Positions 45,030 to 54,001 of a stretch of 64,000 bases of DNA are shown in pieces (the first letter of the stretch is position 1; every line of letters begins with the position of its first letter). A model generated the notes under the pieces. That model worked only from the letters and a program-made list of their open reading frames with translations, did no database searches and had not been told where the DNA came from. Location: positions 744,001 through 808,000 of the forward strand of contig CAVPNY010000012.1 in NCBI GenBank assembly GCA_963706905.1, read 5' to 3'. Both the position numbers and the translations under genes were made by a program. This DNA is from CAVPNY01 sp963706905 (GTDB lineage: Bacteria > Chloroflexota > Anaerolineae > Anaerolineales > UBA4823).

Positions 45030-46226
45030 GTGGTGCTCTCGCCAAGAGAGCAAAGTATAATACTTCTGGGTTGATCCCAGGAGGCCGAATGCGAAAACCG
45101 ATCAAACTGCGTACCTTAACAACCGAGGAAGTCACTGCGATCAAGCGGTTAGCTTCATCTCGCAAAGATCCATTCGCCTGGTGCAACGGGCGCGGGTGAT
45201 TGCCTTTATGTATGACGATCCTGATCTGCACGCCACCGACGCTGGTTTCAAGGCGGGTTTCAAGAGCAGTGCGATGGGACCGAAATGGGTCAGACGGTTC
45301 AATGAAAAAGGGCTGCCAGGATTAGAAGACCAACCCCGGCCAGGACGGCAACCGACCCATAAGCCCGAAGTGCGGAGTGCCTTGATCGCCCTGGCTACCC
45401 AGAAGCCCAGAACGCTTGGATATCCCCACGAATTATGGACACTCGAACGCTTACAGCGAGCCTTCGAAGAACGCCAGGGGGTGCATTTGTCTGACTTAAC
45501 CATCTGGGAATGGCTGGCAGACGAAGGGCTGGAATGGAAGCGGCAGCAGAGTTGGTTCCACGATGCAGAGAAACACGATCCCGAGTTCGTGGAAAAAAGG
45601 GGAGCATCGTAGCGGCCTATCTGGCTCCACCAGAGCGCACGCGGGTGATCTGCCTGGATGAGATGGGACCGATTGCGGTCAAGACCTACCCTGGCGAAGA
45701 ATGGAAGCTGGGACCCAACCGGGCCACCTTTGAGCCGGACTATGGCCGGCGAGGCAAGCTGTGGGTGCATGGCGCCTTTGAGCCAGCCAGCGGGCAAGCA
45801 GCGATCTTGATGAGTCCTGGGCGAGATAGTGCCTCCCATATCCAATTGCTGGAGCAGGTGATTCAACAGTTCCCTTCCGACCGTTGGCTGTTGATTGAAG
45901 ACAACTTGACGATCCATACCAGTAAACAAGTGCGGCTGGCCTTGGCGGCTTGGCCGGAAATTCAGGTTCAGTTCATCCCGAAGTACGCCTGTTGGTTGAA
46001 CCTGATCGAACCCTGGTGGAAGCAGCTCCGCTCTTTGGCTCTCAAGGGACGCCGGTTTGAGACGCTTGACGAGTTGACCCAGGCGCTGAACGAAGCTCTG
46101 CAGTACTGGAATTTGCATCGACATCCGTATCATTGGCGTAAAAAACCGCAACAGCAAGTGACCATCCTCGGTGGGTTCGGGATCAGCCGAACTATAATTA
46201 GTTTACCTAACTAGCGAGAGCACCAC
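45030..46226 (+). mobile_element. IS630 family insertion sequence, copy 2
   Basis: Inverted repeats GTGGTGCTCTCGC (45030-45042) and GCGAGAGCACCAC (46214-46226) bound the element, with TTA on both sides. It is related to copy 1 but clearly diverged. The two elements meet at CCACTTAGTGG, pointing in opposite directions. Confidence 0.8.
45090..46214 (+). pseudogene. IS630 transposase (copy 2) with an extra N-terminal frameshift
   Basis: ATG 45090 (ribosome site GGAGG) starts KLRTLTTEEVTAIKRLASSRK, matching copy 1, but near 45168 the frame is lost; the helix-turn-helix region continues in the next frame as IRLVQRARVIAFMYDDP from about 45170. One missing base would explain this. The later junction at GGAAAAAAGGGG (A6 at 45593-45598) is the same -1 site as in copy 1. 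The DDE part to 46214 is whole (VICLDEMGPIAVK, LIEDNLTIHTSK, NLIEPWWKQLR). Probably inactive unless the first shift is an error. Confidence 0.82.
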
Positions 46227-46334
46227 TTATTAAGCAGGTGTTAAATAAACAATGCGTGCTCCGTCCGTCCCCCGGGATTAAACCCATTTGAAAGGACGTG
46301 TCCACGCATTGTCCGAGTTTTTAATTAGATGCAA

Positions 46335-46730
46335 TTAGCGTTTTGTATACGTAGGTGCCTTGCGGGCTCGCTTAAGACCCGGCTTCTTGCGTTCCTTCTC
46401 TCGAGCGTCCCGAGTCAGGTAGCCCGCGTTGCGCAGAGCAGAGCGCAAGTCAGGATTAACTTTCACGAGGGCGCGCGCTAGACCAAGTGTAACAGCATCA
46501 ACCTGACCTGTCACACCGCCACCTTTCACAACAACTGTGATATCCCACTGAGCGCGGTCCTCCCCAACTGTCTGCAACGGCGCGGCGGCTTTATCCGGAT
46601 CTCCAAATCGGGTGAAATAATTTTCCACCGTTTTTCCATTGACAATGAATAAGCCGGTCCCGCCCATAACCCGCACCCGGGCAGTGCTTTCTTTGCGCCG
46701 GCCAATACCTTCATAATACTGTACAGCCAT
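46335..46730 (-). CDS. rpsI: 30S ribosomal protein S9
   Basis: A 131-residue S9 with the conserved start QYYEGIGRRKESTARVRV and the basic C-terminal tail ending in KARKAPTYTKR; the terminal Lys-Arg reaches the P-site tRNA in the ribosome. It is the last gene of the superoperon, 12 bases after rplM. About 100 bases without a gene separate it from the IS630 copy. Confidence 0.97.
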   Translation of the reverse strand: MAVQYYEGIGRRKESTARVRVMGGTGLFIVNGKTVENYFTRFGDPDKAAAPLQTVGEDRAQWDITVVVKGGGVTGQVDAVTLGLARALVKVNPDLRSALRNAGYLTRDAREKERKKPGLKRARKAPTYTKR

Positions 46731-46742
46731 ATTCTCTCCTTA

Positions 46743-47171
46743 TCACTCCAGTGGTTTCGGTTCTTGCGCCGCATGTGGGTGTTCCGAACCACCATACACC
46801 TTCAGCTTCTTTATCAGACTGCGCCCAAATCGGTTATGCGGGAGCATCCCCCATACGGCTTCGCGGATAACCCGATCTGGATGCTTTTCTAATTGATCAC
46901 GCAGACTAATTTCCTTCATCCCACTGGGATAGCCGCTGTAGTGATAATAGAACTTGTCATTCAATTTATTACCGGTCACAACGATCTTCTCGGCGTTGAT
47001 CACAACGACAAAATCACCAATATCCATCCCAGGTGTAAAATTCGGTTTGTTTTTTCCCAACAAGACGCTCGCGATTTTACTTGCTAACCGTCCAAGTGTT
47101 TGACCGCTCGCATCTACTAACACCCATTCCTGGGTGATCTCGCCAGCTTTAGGTACATAAGTCTTCTGCAC
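46743..47171 (-). CDS. rplM: 50S ribosomal protein L13
   Basis: A 142-residue L13, an early-assembling large-subunit protein. Typical motifs are WVLVDASGQTLGRLASKIA, DFVVVINAEKIVVTG and AVWGMLPHNRFGR. It pairs with rpsI as in most bacteria and starts 2 bases after truA. Confidence 0.97.
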   Translation of the reverse strand: MQKTYVPKAGEITQEWVLVDASGQTLGRLASKIASVLLGKNKPNFTPGMDIGDFVVVINAEKIVVTGNKLNDKFYYHYSGYPSGMKEISLRDQLEKHPDRVIREAVWGMLPHNRFGRSLIKKLKVYGGSEHPHAAQEPKPLE

Positions 47172-47173
47172 AG

Positions 47174-47968
47174 CTAACTCTCCAAAATCGATGATCCTGA
47201 TGCTATTATTTCATCACTCCCATCTGAGTCAGATGGGTAAATTACTTCAACCAATGTTAATCCATGAGCAGGTGCCATCCCGGTGATCGGGGTTTCAATC
47301 CCAGCATCGAGATAGCTATTCATTTCCTGAGGTAATTGTATTCCTTGCCCAATCTCTACTTGTAAAGAAACCAACCGGCGTACCATACGATATAAGAAGG
47401 CATTTCCGATGACCTCAAAAATCAGGTCATCAAGCTCATTCCGCCAATGAGCTTGAAATATCTCCCGGATGGTGATTCCGCCTTTCCTGGGAGGAGTCCC
47501 AAATGCTGCAAAATCATGGATGCCAACTAGATAACTGGCAGAACCTTGTAAGTCAGCCAGAGACACAGCAGGCCAAACCCGCCAGGAATAGCGCTCTCGT
47601 GTCGGATGACGATTTTCGTCGCAAAACAGGCGATATTGGTATCGGCGGGCTAGTGCTGAATAACGTGGATGAAATTCTGCGGACACAGGTCTGGCAGAAT
47701 GCACTGCTACATCAGGTGGCAAATTCGCATTGATCGCTCGCCGTAACTGTTCAGCGGAGTGGGACCAATCTAGATCAACAGCGATCACCTGCCCGGTAGC
47801 ATGTACACCTGTGTCGGTCCTTCCGGCTGACAGAATAGAATTACCTGTCCATCCAATTTGCCTCAGGGCATCCTCTAGAACGCCTTGTACTGTCCGACAT
47901 TTAGGCTGGCGCTGATAACCTGAGAAATCAGTGCCATCATAAGCAAGGATAAATTTGTAACGTGCCAT
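47174..47968 (-). CDS. truA: tRNA pseudouridine(38-40) synthase TruA
   Basis: A 264-residue pseudouridine synthase. It starts with YKFILAYDGTDFSGYQRQP, and the catalytic aspartate is in SAGRTDTGVHATGQV. The GNAFLYRMVRRLV motif near the C-terminus is also characteristic. It modifies the anticodon arm of tRNAs. It lies between rplQ and rplM, a common order in Gram-positive-type operons. Confidence 0.95.
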   Translation of the reverse strand: MARYKFILAYDGTDFSGYQRQPKCRTVQGVLEDALRQIGWTGNSILSAGRTDTGVHATGQVIAVDLDWSHSAEQLRRAINANLPPDVAVHSARPVSAEFHPRYSALARRYQYRLFCDENRHPTRERYSWRVWPAVSLADLQGSASYLVGIHDFAAFGTPPRKGGITIREIFQAHWRNELDDLIFEVIGNAFLYRMVRRLVSLQVEIGQGIQLPQEMNSYLDAGIETPITGMAPAHGLTLVEVIYPSDSDGSDEIIASGSSILES

Positions 47969-48042
47969 TTTCAGACAGCACTCTTACAGCATATGCCGGT
48001 TCGAGTTCATTCTAGTGGACCGGATTCTGTCTGAAATAAAAA

Positions 48043-48420
48043 TTATTCTTCTACCAGCTCTAATAACACCATCTCAGCTGCATCACCTTCCCGCGGGCCT
48101 AACTTTAGCACGCGAGTGTAACCGCCCATTCGATCACCGTAACGTGGAGCAATATCGTCAAAAAGTTTCTTAACTACATCTGGATTTGCCAAGCGAGCAG
48201 CGGCCAAGCGACGAGCATGGACCATTTTCTCTGAACCGGCTTCGTTGCCTTTCTTAGCCAGGGTAATCAGGCGTTCAGCCTGTCCTCGAACTGCATCGGC
48301 CTTTGCTCTTGTCGTCTGGATCCGTTCGTGTGTAAATAGCTGGGAGATCAGGATGCGCCGTAAGGCTGCGCGCTCATCTTTTCCACGACTTAATTTCTTT
48401 CCGGCTACTTTATGTCGCAT
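48043..48420 (-). CDS. rplQ: 50S ribosomal protein L17
   Basis: A 125-residue L17 with the family start MRHKVAGKKLSRGKDERAALRR and the conserved GGYTRVLKLGPREGDAAEM near the C-terminus. It lines the exit tunnel region of the large subunit. It follows rpoA by 7 bases, the standard arrangement. Confidence 0.97.
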   Translation of the reverse strand: MRHKVAGKKLSRGKDERAALRRILISQLFTHERIQTTRAKADAVRGQAERLITLAKKGNEAGSEKMVHARRLAAARLANPDVVKKLFDDIAPRYGDRMGGYTRVLKLGPREGDAAEMVLLELVEE

Positions 48421-48427
48421 ATCTCAC

Positions 48428-49399
48428 CTACTCTGCTTCAGTTTCATCTTCTTCGCTGAGGTAGCCCTTCTCACGCATCTTGGCGCGTAGTTCTTCCAGG
48501 CTCTTTTCACCAAAATTCCGAATCGACATGACTGCCTCATCACCCTTTTCCAGTAATTCCATAACTTCACCAACTGTGGTGATGCCAGTGCGCTTTAGAG
48601 AATTGAATACCCGGACGGATAGATCAAGATTCTCAATAGGAGTCTCGATCATCTCGCTGGTAAGCCTGCTACTCTCAACTTCTTCCTGGGTAATCACAGC
48701 AAGTGTCTCCTCGCTGACCCCTGCAAGATGGCGCAAGTGATCGATCAAGATCTTGGCACTGGTGCTTAAGGCCTCTTCCGGACCAAATGTGCCATCCGTC
48801 CAGATCTCGAGGATTAACTTATCGTAATTCGTGCTCTGACCAACTCGAGCACTTCCGGCTTCCCAATTCACCCGGCGTACCGGGCTGAAGATTGCATCAA
48901 CTGGTAATTCTCCGATCGTCAATCGTCCACCGCGATCATCAGCTGGCAAATAACCTCGCCCATGTTCAACGGTCAATTCGATTTCTAAATTGGCTTTGTT
49001 GTCGTCCACTGTAAATAAATACAAGTCAGGATTCATAATCTCAACTTCAGGCGGGGTAATGATATCCGCAGCAGTGACAACCCCGCTACCCCTAACCTCA
49101 AGATGCAATCGGGCCGTATCCACACCAAACATCTTCATGCGGAGTTGTTTTAACTGCAGCATGACCCGAATAACATCCTCCCGGACACCCGGAATATCAC
49201 TAAACTCATGTTGAACATCAGCAATCCTGATTGAGGTGACCGCTGCGCCTTCTAAAGAAGAAAGCAGTACCCTTCGCAGGGCATTTCCCAGCGTAATCCC
49301 ATAGCCGCGTTCCAACGGGCTAATAACAAACTTGCCATAGTTTCGAGCCTCGGCTTCGCGCTCGATCTTCGGCGTCACCATATTTGTCAAACCGATCAC
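48428..49399 (-). CDS. rpoA: DNA-directed RNA polymerase alpha subunit
   Basis: A 323-residue alpha subunit. The N-terminal assembly domain contains FVISPLERGYGITLGNALRRVLLSSL and the C-terminal domain (about 245-310) contains LDLSVRVFNSLKRTGITTVGE and SIRNFGEKSLEEL, which contacts promoter UP elements and activators. The acidic end DETEAE is normal. The first methionine could also be M7. Confidence 0.97.
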   Translation of the reverse strand: MIGLTNMVTPKIEREAEARNYGKFVISPLERGYGITLGNALRRVLLSSLEGAAVTSIRIADVQHEFSDIPGVREDVIRVMLQLKQLRMKMFGVDTARLHLEVRGSGVVTAADIITPPEVEIMNPDLYLFTVDDNKANLEIELTVEHGRGYLPADDRGGRLTIGELPVDAIFSPVRRVNWEAGSARVGQSTNYDKLILEIWTDGTFGPEEALSTSAKILIDHLRHLAGVSEETLAVITQEEVESSRLTSEMIETPIENLDLSVRVFNSLKRTGITTVGEVMELLEKGDEAVMSIRNFGEKSLEELRAKMREKGYLSEEDETEAE

Positions 49400-49462
49400 G
49401 GTTCACCTCTTTACAAATGCGTACTTCTATCCTGAAACGAACAGAATCGAATAAAAATCGAG

Positions 49463-50101
49463 TTAGCGTGAGTAATACTCAACAATGAGCTGTTCGCTCA
49501 GGTTGCCATCAATTTCGGACCGCTCGGGCAGTCGAACAATAGAGCCGCTCAGATTACGAAGATCGCGACTGAGCCACTCTGGAGATGTCCGATCCTCGGC
49601 AAGTGCGGACAAATCTTTGAAATAAGTTCGTTTACGGGAGCCTTCACGCACTGAGACTTGATCGCCCGGCGATAACAACATTGACGGCACATCTGTTCGG
49701 CGACCATTGACATCGAAATGCCCATGTGTCACCAGCAATCGAGCCTGGGCGCGGTTGGATGCATAACCCAATCGAAAAACGACGTTGTCCAGGCGCGATT
49801 CCAGTATTTGGAGCAAGTTTAAGCCCGTTAAACCTCGTCGCTGTGAGGATATATCATAATAGCGGCGAAATTGACGTTCCAGAACACCGTACATCCGGCG
49901 GGCTTTTTGTTTGGCGCGCAGCTGTCGGTTGTAGTCCGACTCTCTTCGACGCCGAAATTGAGCACCTTTTCCATGGTGCCCAGGTGGATAACCCCGCCGT
50001 TCAAATGAACATTTCGGTGTAAAACACCGATCCCCTTTCAAGAACAGCTTTTCACCTTCACGCCGGCACAGTTTACAGACCGGCCCATTGTACTTTGCCA
50101 T
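49463..50101 (-). CDS. rpsD: 30S ribosomal protein S4 (zinc-binding form)
   Basis: A 212-residue S4. The N-terminal region has a cysteine set (CKLCRREG ... DRCFTPKC) that fits the zinc-binding version. The S4 RNA-binding domain follows (LESRLDNVVFRLGYASNRAQARLLVTHGHF). S4 begins small-subunit assembly and often autoregulates its operon. It lies between rpsK and rpoA. Confidence 0.97.
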   Translation of the reverse strand: MAKYNGPVCKLCRREGEKLFLKGDRCFTPKCSFERRGYPPGHHGKGAQFRRRRESDYNRQLRAKQKARRMYGVLERQFRRYYDISSQRRGLTGLNLLQILESRLDNVVFRLGYASNRAQARLLVTHGHFDVNGRRTDVPSMLLSPGDQVSVREGSRKRTYFKDLSALAEDRTSPEWLSRDLRNLSGSIVRLPERSEIDGNLSEQLIVEYYSR

Positions 50102-50137
50102 TCGTTCTTCCCTCTGTCTTAATCTCTAGTTATTGAA

Positions 50138-50539
50138 TTAAACACGACGCTTTTTGCGCGGGCGGCATCCGTTATGAGGAACCGGAGTCAGGTCGGTAAT
50201 TGCCGTTACCTTCAGACCCGTAGCCTGAACGGCTCGAATGGCATTCTCCCGACCAGGTCCAGGACCTTTCACGTATACTTCCACTTCCTGCAGACCCATT
50301 GACATAGCAGCCTTGATGGCCTGTTCAGCAGCTAACCGGGCGGCGAATGGTGTGCTCTTGCGCGATCCTTTGAAACCGGCTGAGCCAGCGCTTCCCCAAG
50401 TTACTGTATTTCCTTGTTGGTCAGTTATCGTTACGATCGTATTGTTGAAAGATGCGTTGATATGTACCTGACCAGCAGTCAGCATGCGTTTGGCTTTACG
50501 TGCGGTTGTGCGACGTGTTGTTCGTTCAGCTTTAGCCAT
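50138..50539 (-). CDS. rpsK: 30S ribosomal protein S11
   Basis: A 133-residue S11 with the motif GQVHINASFNNTIVTITDQQGN and the conserved C-terminal VTAITDLTPVPHNGCRPRKKRRV. The basic N-terminal extension (TTRRTTARKAKR) is normal. It belongs to the platform of the 30S subunit. It follows rpsM by 57 bases. Confidence 0.97.
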   Translation of the reverse strand: MAKAERTTRRTTARKAKRMLTAGQVHINASFNNTIVTITDQQGNTVTWGSAGSAGFKGSRKSTPFAARLAAEQAIKAAMSMGLQEVEVYVKGPGPGRENAIRAVQATGLKVTAITDLTPVPHNGCRPRKKRRV

Positions 50540-50596
50540 AAATCCTCACTTCGAAAACTGCCTATATATGGCGATATAACTACCCATATAACTCAA

Positions 50597-50986
50597 TTAC
50601 TTCTTCTTTGCTCCACGGCGGCGCCCTCTTCCGGCAACGGTCTTCTTGGGGCCTTTGCGGGTACGGGCATTGGTACGTGTTCGTTGACCACGCACAGGAA
50701 GGTTACGCCGGTGTCGAAGCCCCCGGTAACTTCCGATTTCAATCAATCGCTTGATGTGAAGTTGCACTTCTCTACGCAAATCACCTTCACATTTATAGTT
50801 TTGTCCGATGTAATCGCGTATGAGACCAACTTCAGCATCCGTAAGGTCTTTCACCCGGGTATCCGGGCTGACTTGGGTAGTCTGCAAGATGCGCCTTGCA
50901 CGGCTAGGACCGATCCCAAAAATATATGTAAGTCCAATTTCAACCCGCTTATTCCGCGGAAGATCGACGCCTTCAATACGAGCCAT
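50597..50986 (-). CDS. rpsM: 30S ribosomal protein S13
   Basis: A 129-residue S13 starting MARIEGVDLPRNKRVEIGLTYI, with the helix-two-turns-helix segment and the RGLRHRRNLPVRGQRTRTNARTRKG tail region that contacts tRNA and the head-body bridge. It follows rpmJ closely (6 bases). Confidence 0.97.
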   Translation of the reverse strand: MARIEGVDLPRNKRVEIGLTYIFGIGPSRARRILQTTQVSPDTRVKDLTDAEVGLIRDYIGQNYKCEGDLRREVQLHIKRLIEIGSYRGLRHRRNLPVRGQRTRTNARTRKGPKKTVAGRGRRRGAKKK

Positions 50987-50992
50987 AATCTT

Positions 50993-51106
50993 CTATCCCT
51001 GTCGTTGTTTGTGTTTCGGGTTATCGCAGATGACGTAAACAATGCCTTTGCGCTTGACAATTTTGCATTTCGAGCAGCGCTTTTTCACTGATGCAGATAC
51101 TTTCAT
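50993..51106 (-). CDS. rpmJ: 50S ribosomal protein L36
   Basis: A 37-residue gene from ATG 51106-51104 to TAG 50995-50993. The sequence MKVSASVKKRCSKCKIVKRK is L36, with the zinc ligands CSKC, C27 and H32. It lies just before rpsM. infA, often found before rpmJ, is not present here. Confidence 0.96.
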   Translation of the reverse strand: MKVSASVKKRCSKCKIVKRKGIVYVICDNPKHKQRQG

Positions 51107-51129
51107 TATATAACTAGTCTCCTCTCACA

Positions 51130-51164
51130 CGGCAGACCTGCCGGTCGGCTCCGATCAACAGCCG
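51130..51164 (-). promoter_or_regulatory. Two adjacent hairpins in the map-rpmJ spacer
   Basis: CGGCAG/CTGCCG (51130-51143) and CGGCT/AGCCG (51146-51164) form two stacked stem-loops in the 101-base gap between map and rpmJ, at the place where infA is commonly found. They could slow or attenuate transcription into the downstream ribosomal genes, or stabilise the processed RNA. No T-run follows. Confidence 0.4.
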
Positions 51165-51207
51165 AAGTTTCTATTTTACTGAACCTTATAACTTTTGTCC
51201 AGCAATT

Positions 51208-51978
51208 CTACAGTACCGTCAACAAAACCGGATCACCTTCCGTCACGGCTATACTATGCTCGAAATGAGCTGTTAAGGACCTGTCTGCCGAGATCACCGT
51301 CCACTGGTCTTGCAAGACACGGGTTCGGTGAGTACCCATCAACACCATCGGTTCTAGCGCGACGGTAATTCCTGGGCGTAATACCATCCCTCTACCCTTT
51401 ACACCAAAGTTAGGCACAAGGGGGCCTTCGTGCATATTTCTTCCGACGCCATGGCCCGTATATTCGCGGGGCACATGGTAGCCATGGCTCTCGACATGCT
51501 CTTGGATCGCAGCAGAGACGTCGCCCACCCGATTTCCTGATCGCATCTGCTCAATCCCTATATATAAAGCCTGCTCAGTCACTTCTAACAACTGCTCCGC
51601 ATCTGGAGTTAGCTCGCCAGCGCCTGCAGAAAACGCAGAATCTGCCACAAAACCATCGAAGACAGTGCCACAATCCACCGAGACGATATCCCCATCCCGC
51701 AATTGGCGTTTGCCTGGCATCCCATGCACCAATTCCTCATTGATCGAAACGCACAGGGTGGCTGGGAAAGGGTAAGGGCCTGGGTAATTCTTGAACGCAG
51801 GCGTTCCTCCGTGCTGGCGGATGACATCCTCTGCCAATGCATCCATAGCCGCTGTCGTGACCCCAGGACGAATTATGTCGTGCACAGCTTGCAAAGCGCG
51901 AGCATTGATCCGGCCAGCTTCCCTCATGACAGCGATTTCTGAGGGGCTTTTTATGACAACAGGTCGATCTGACATCAT
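51208..51978 (-). CDS. map: Type I methionine aminopeptidase
   Basis: A 256-residue metallopeptidase that removes the start methionine from new proteins. The metal ligands are visible in VSVDCGTVFDGFVADSAFS (two aspartates), GHGVGRNMHEGP (histidine), LEPMV and the late AVTEGDPVLL (glutamates). It has no N-terminal zinc-finger extension. It follows adk by 3 bases, a standard secY-adk-map order. Confidence 0.96.
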   Translation of the reverse strand: MMSDRPVVIKSPSEIAVMREAGRINARALQAVHDIIRPGVTTAAMDALAEDVIRQHGGTPAFKNYPGPYPFPATLCVSINEELVHGMPGKRQLRDGDIVSVDCGTVFDGFVADSAFSAGAGELTPDAEQLLEVTEQALYIGIEQMRSGNRVGDVSAAIQEHVESHGYHVPREYTGHGVGRNMHEGPLVPNFGVKGRGMVLRPGITVALEPMVLMGTHRTRVLQDQWTVISADRSLTAHFEHSIAVTEGDPVLLTVL

Positions 51979-51981
51979 CTT

Positions 51982-52638
51982 TTATTTCACCACTGCCAGG
52001 GCAGCCACGAGATCCTGACTGACTTTCTCAATAGGCTGACCACCATCTACTTCCAACAACACCCCATGTTGTGTGTAATAATCAATCAGGGGTTGGGTTT
52101 GGTCAAGATAAACCCGGATCCGATTTCGAACCGTCTCCGCCTTATCGTCATCCCTTTGATAAAGCTCAGAACCATCGAAATCACACACGCCGGCTTTCTT
52201 TGCAGGATTGTGTTTCTCATGGAAGACATGCCCGCCATCCCGGCAAGTCAAGCGACCACTTAGCCGATCGATTAATACATCTTCAGCAACTTTGATATAC
52301 GGGACAGCCACAATCCTGCCACCGATGCCCGTTAACATCTCATCCAGGGCTAAGGCCTGCGCCTCGGTCCGGGGAAATCCATCCAATAAAGCTCCTTTTT
52401 TACAATCCACTCGGAGAATGCGCTCCCGGATCATTGCAATCGTCACATCATCAGGCACCAGCTCACCTCGCTGCAGATATCCTTCGGCCAGCTTACCCAG
52501 CTCGGTTTCTTGCTTTATATTCTCCCGGAAGATATTTCCAGAAGATATGTGCGGTAACCCAAAACTCTCTGATATTAAACCAGCTTGAGTACCTTTTCCA
52601 GCTCCGGGTGGACCGAGTAAGACGATGAAATCCGACAT
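51982..52638 (-). CDS. adk: Adenylate kinase
   Basis: A 218-residue kinase interconverting AMP, ADP and ATP. It has the P-loop GPPGAGKGTQAG (8-19) and LLDGFPRTEAQA. The long LID contains C..GGHVFHEKHNPAKKAGVCDFDGS, where Cys, His, Cys and Asp may bind structural zinc, as known for some Gram-positive enzymes with partly altered ligands. It follows secY by 12 bases. Confidence 0.96.
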   Translation of the reverse strand: MSDFIVLLGPPGAGKGTQAGLISESFGLPHISSGNIFRENIKQETELGKLAEGYLQRGELVPDDVTIAMIRERILRVDCKKGALLDGFPRTEAQALALDEMLTGIGGRIVAVPYIKVAEDVLIDRLSGRLTCRDGGHVFHEKHNPAKKAGVCDFDGSELYQRDDDKAETVRNRIRVYLDQTQPLIDYYTQHGVLLEVDGGQPIEKVSQDLVAALAVVK

Positions 52639-52650
52639 GCCATCTCTCCG

Positions 52651-53991
52651 TTAGCGAATTAAAAGGGTATCGTCGTACCCACGCAACCTGAGTTCAGCTT
52701 CGATGTTGAAGAAAGTATCCCGAACAACACCAACCACAATCAATAAGCCTGCTGAGTTCACCAGAAGCAGACCAGTACTTTGCCCGAAGGGGATGATCAA
52801 ACCGATTAACCATGGCAGGATAGCCACGATACCCAGGAATAACGCACCCGGGAGGGTAATGCGACGCAATACCTTAGTTAGATATTTCTGGGTCGGAGCG
52901 CCGCGGCTGACACCTGGTATCTGCGCACCAACCTTCTTAAGATTTTCACCATAGTTTTGTTGTGAGAACAACACGTCCGTATAAAAGAATGTGAATCCAA
53001 CTACCATCAAGAAATACATGATGTAGTAGATATTGCTGCTCCCACCGAAAGCATTTTGGATCGATATGGCCAGGTTCTTGACCCATTCTATCTGCGATGT
53101 TGAGAAGAAGCTAGCAATGATCGCCGGGAAAGTTAATAAGGATTGGGCAAAGATCAAGGGGATCATGCCTGCCATATTCACACGCAACGGTAACGTGCCT
53201 TTCACCGGCATTGACATACGGCTGCCCACCCGTCTCCCTGGATACATCACCGGCACATTGCGCTGCCCCTGTTGCACGAACACAATGGCGAAGATGACCA
53301 AAACCGTGAAAATCAACATAAATGCCAGACCGATCCATCTGGTTTGCTCATCTGCGAGGATATTACTAATACTCACTGGAACCCGGGAAACGATGCCTGC
53401 AAAGATGATCAACGATAAGCCCTGGTTTCTGATACCGTATTCGGAGATCAACTCGCCTAACCAGATTGCAAACATTGTACCGGCCGTCATACTTGCAACC
53501 ACTGCAAAGGAAGAAATAAAGGTACCACTACTAAAGCCAAAATCATCCAATATCGGAACGCCGCCAGCAAACTGGCTGAAGAGGTTAATTTGTCCGATAG
53601 CTTGAAGAGCTGCCATTGGTACAGCCAGCATGTAGGTCCATTTCTCCATCCACTTCTTGCCCTCTCGCGGATCTTCCTCCATGCGACGCTGTAAAGCCGG
53701 GATAATTGGCACCAGAAGCTGCAAGATGATTTGCGCTGTAATATAGGGATAAACCCCCATTGCCAGTACAGAGAAGTTTGAAACAGTGCCACCAGAGAGT
53801 AGATCAAGCAAGCTGAGCAATGTGCTCTCTGCCCCACCTCCCTGGAGAATCTGGGTCAGTGCGTCTCTATTAACACCCGGAACCGGAACATGCGCGCAAA
53901 AACGATACAATGCTAACAATGCAATGGTAATCAATAACCTACGCCGAATATCATGGGCCGTCCACAAGTAACGCCAGGCAGAGCGCTTCAT
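52651..53991 (-). CDS. secY: Protein translocase subunit SecY
   Basis: A 446-residue channel protein with ten membrane segments. Visible family features are the plug-region VPGVNRDALTQ, MGVYPYITAQIILQLL, QGQRNVPVMYPGR on the cytoplasmic loop that meets the ribosome, and NLKKVGAQIPGVSRG. It forms the core of the export channel and lies after rplO, as usual. Confidence 0.97.
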   Translation of the reverse strand: MKRSAWRYLWTAHDIRRRLLITIALLALYRFCAHVPVPGVNRDALTQILQGGGAESTLLSLLDLLSGGTVSNFSVLAMGVYPYITAQIILQLLVPIIPALQRRMEEDPREGKKWMEKWTYMLAVPMAALQAIGQINLFSQFAGGVPILDDFGFSSGTFISSFAVVASMTAGTMFAIWLGELISEYGIRNQGLSLIIFAGIVSRVPVSISNILADEQTRWIGLAFMLIFTVLVIFAIVFVQQGQRNVPVMYPGRRVGSRMSMPVKGTLPLRVNMAGMIPLIFAQSLLTFPAIIASFFSTSQIEWVKNLAISIQNAFGGSSNIYYIMYFLMVVGFTFFYTDVLFSQQNYGENLKKVGAQIPGVSRGAPTQKYLTKVLRRITLPGALFLGIVAILPWLIGLIIPFGQSTGLLLVNSAGLLIVVGVVRDTFFNIEAELRLRGYDDTLLIR

Positions 53992-54001
53992 CGATTGCTC
54001 C

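Noticed and set aside
45141..46157. 338-codon minus-strand ORF
   Set aside because: Mirror frame of IS630 copy 2; no domain of its own.
50414..51091. 225-codon plus-strand ORF
   Set aside because: Antisense to rpsK, rpsM and rpmJ.
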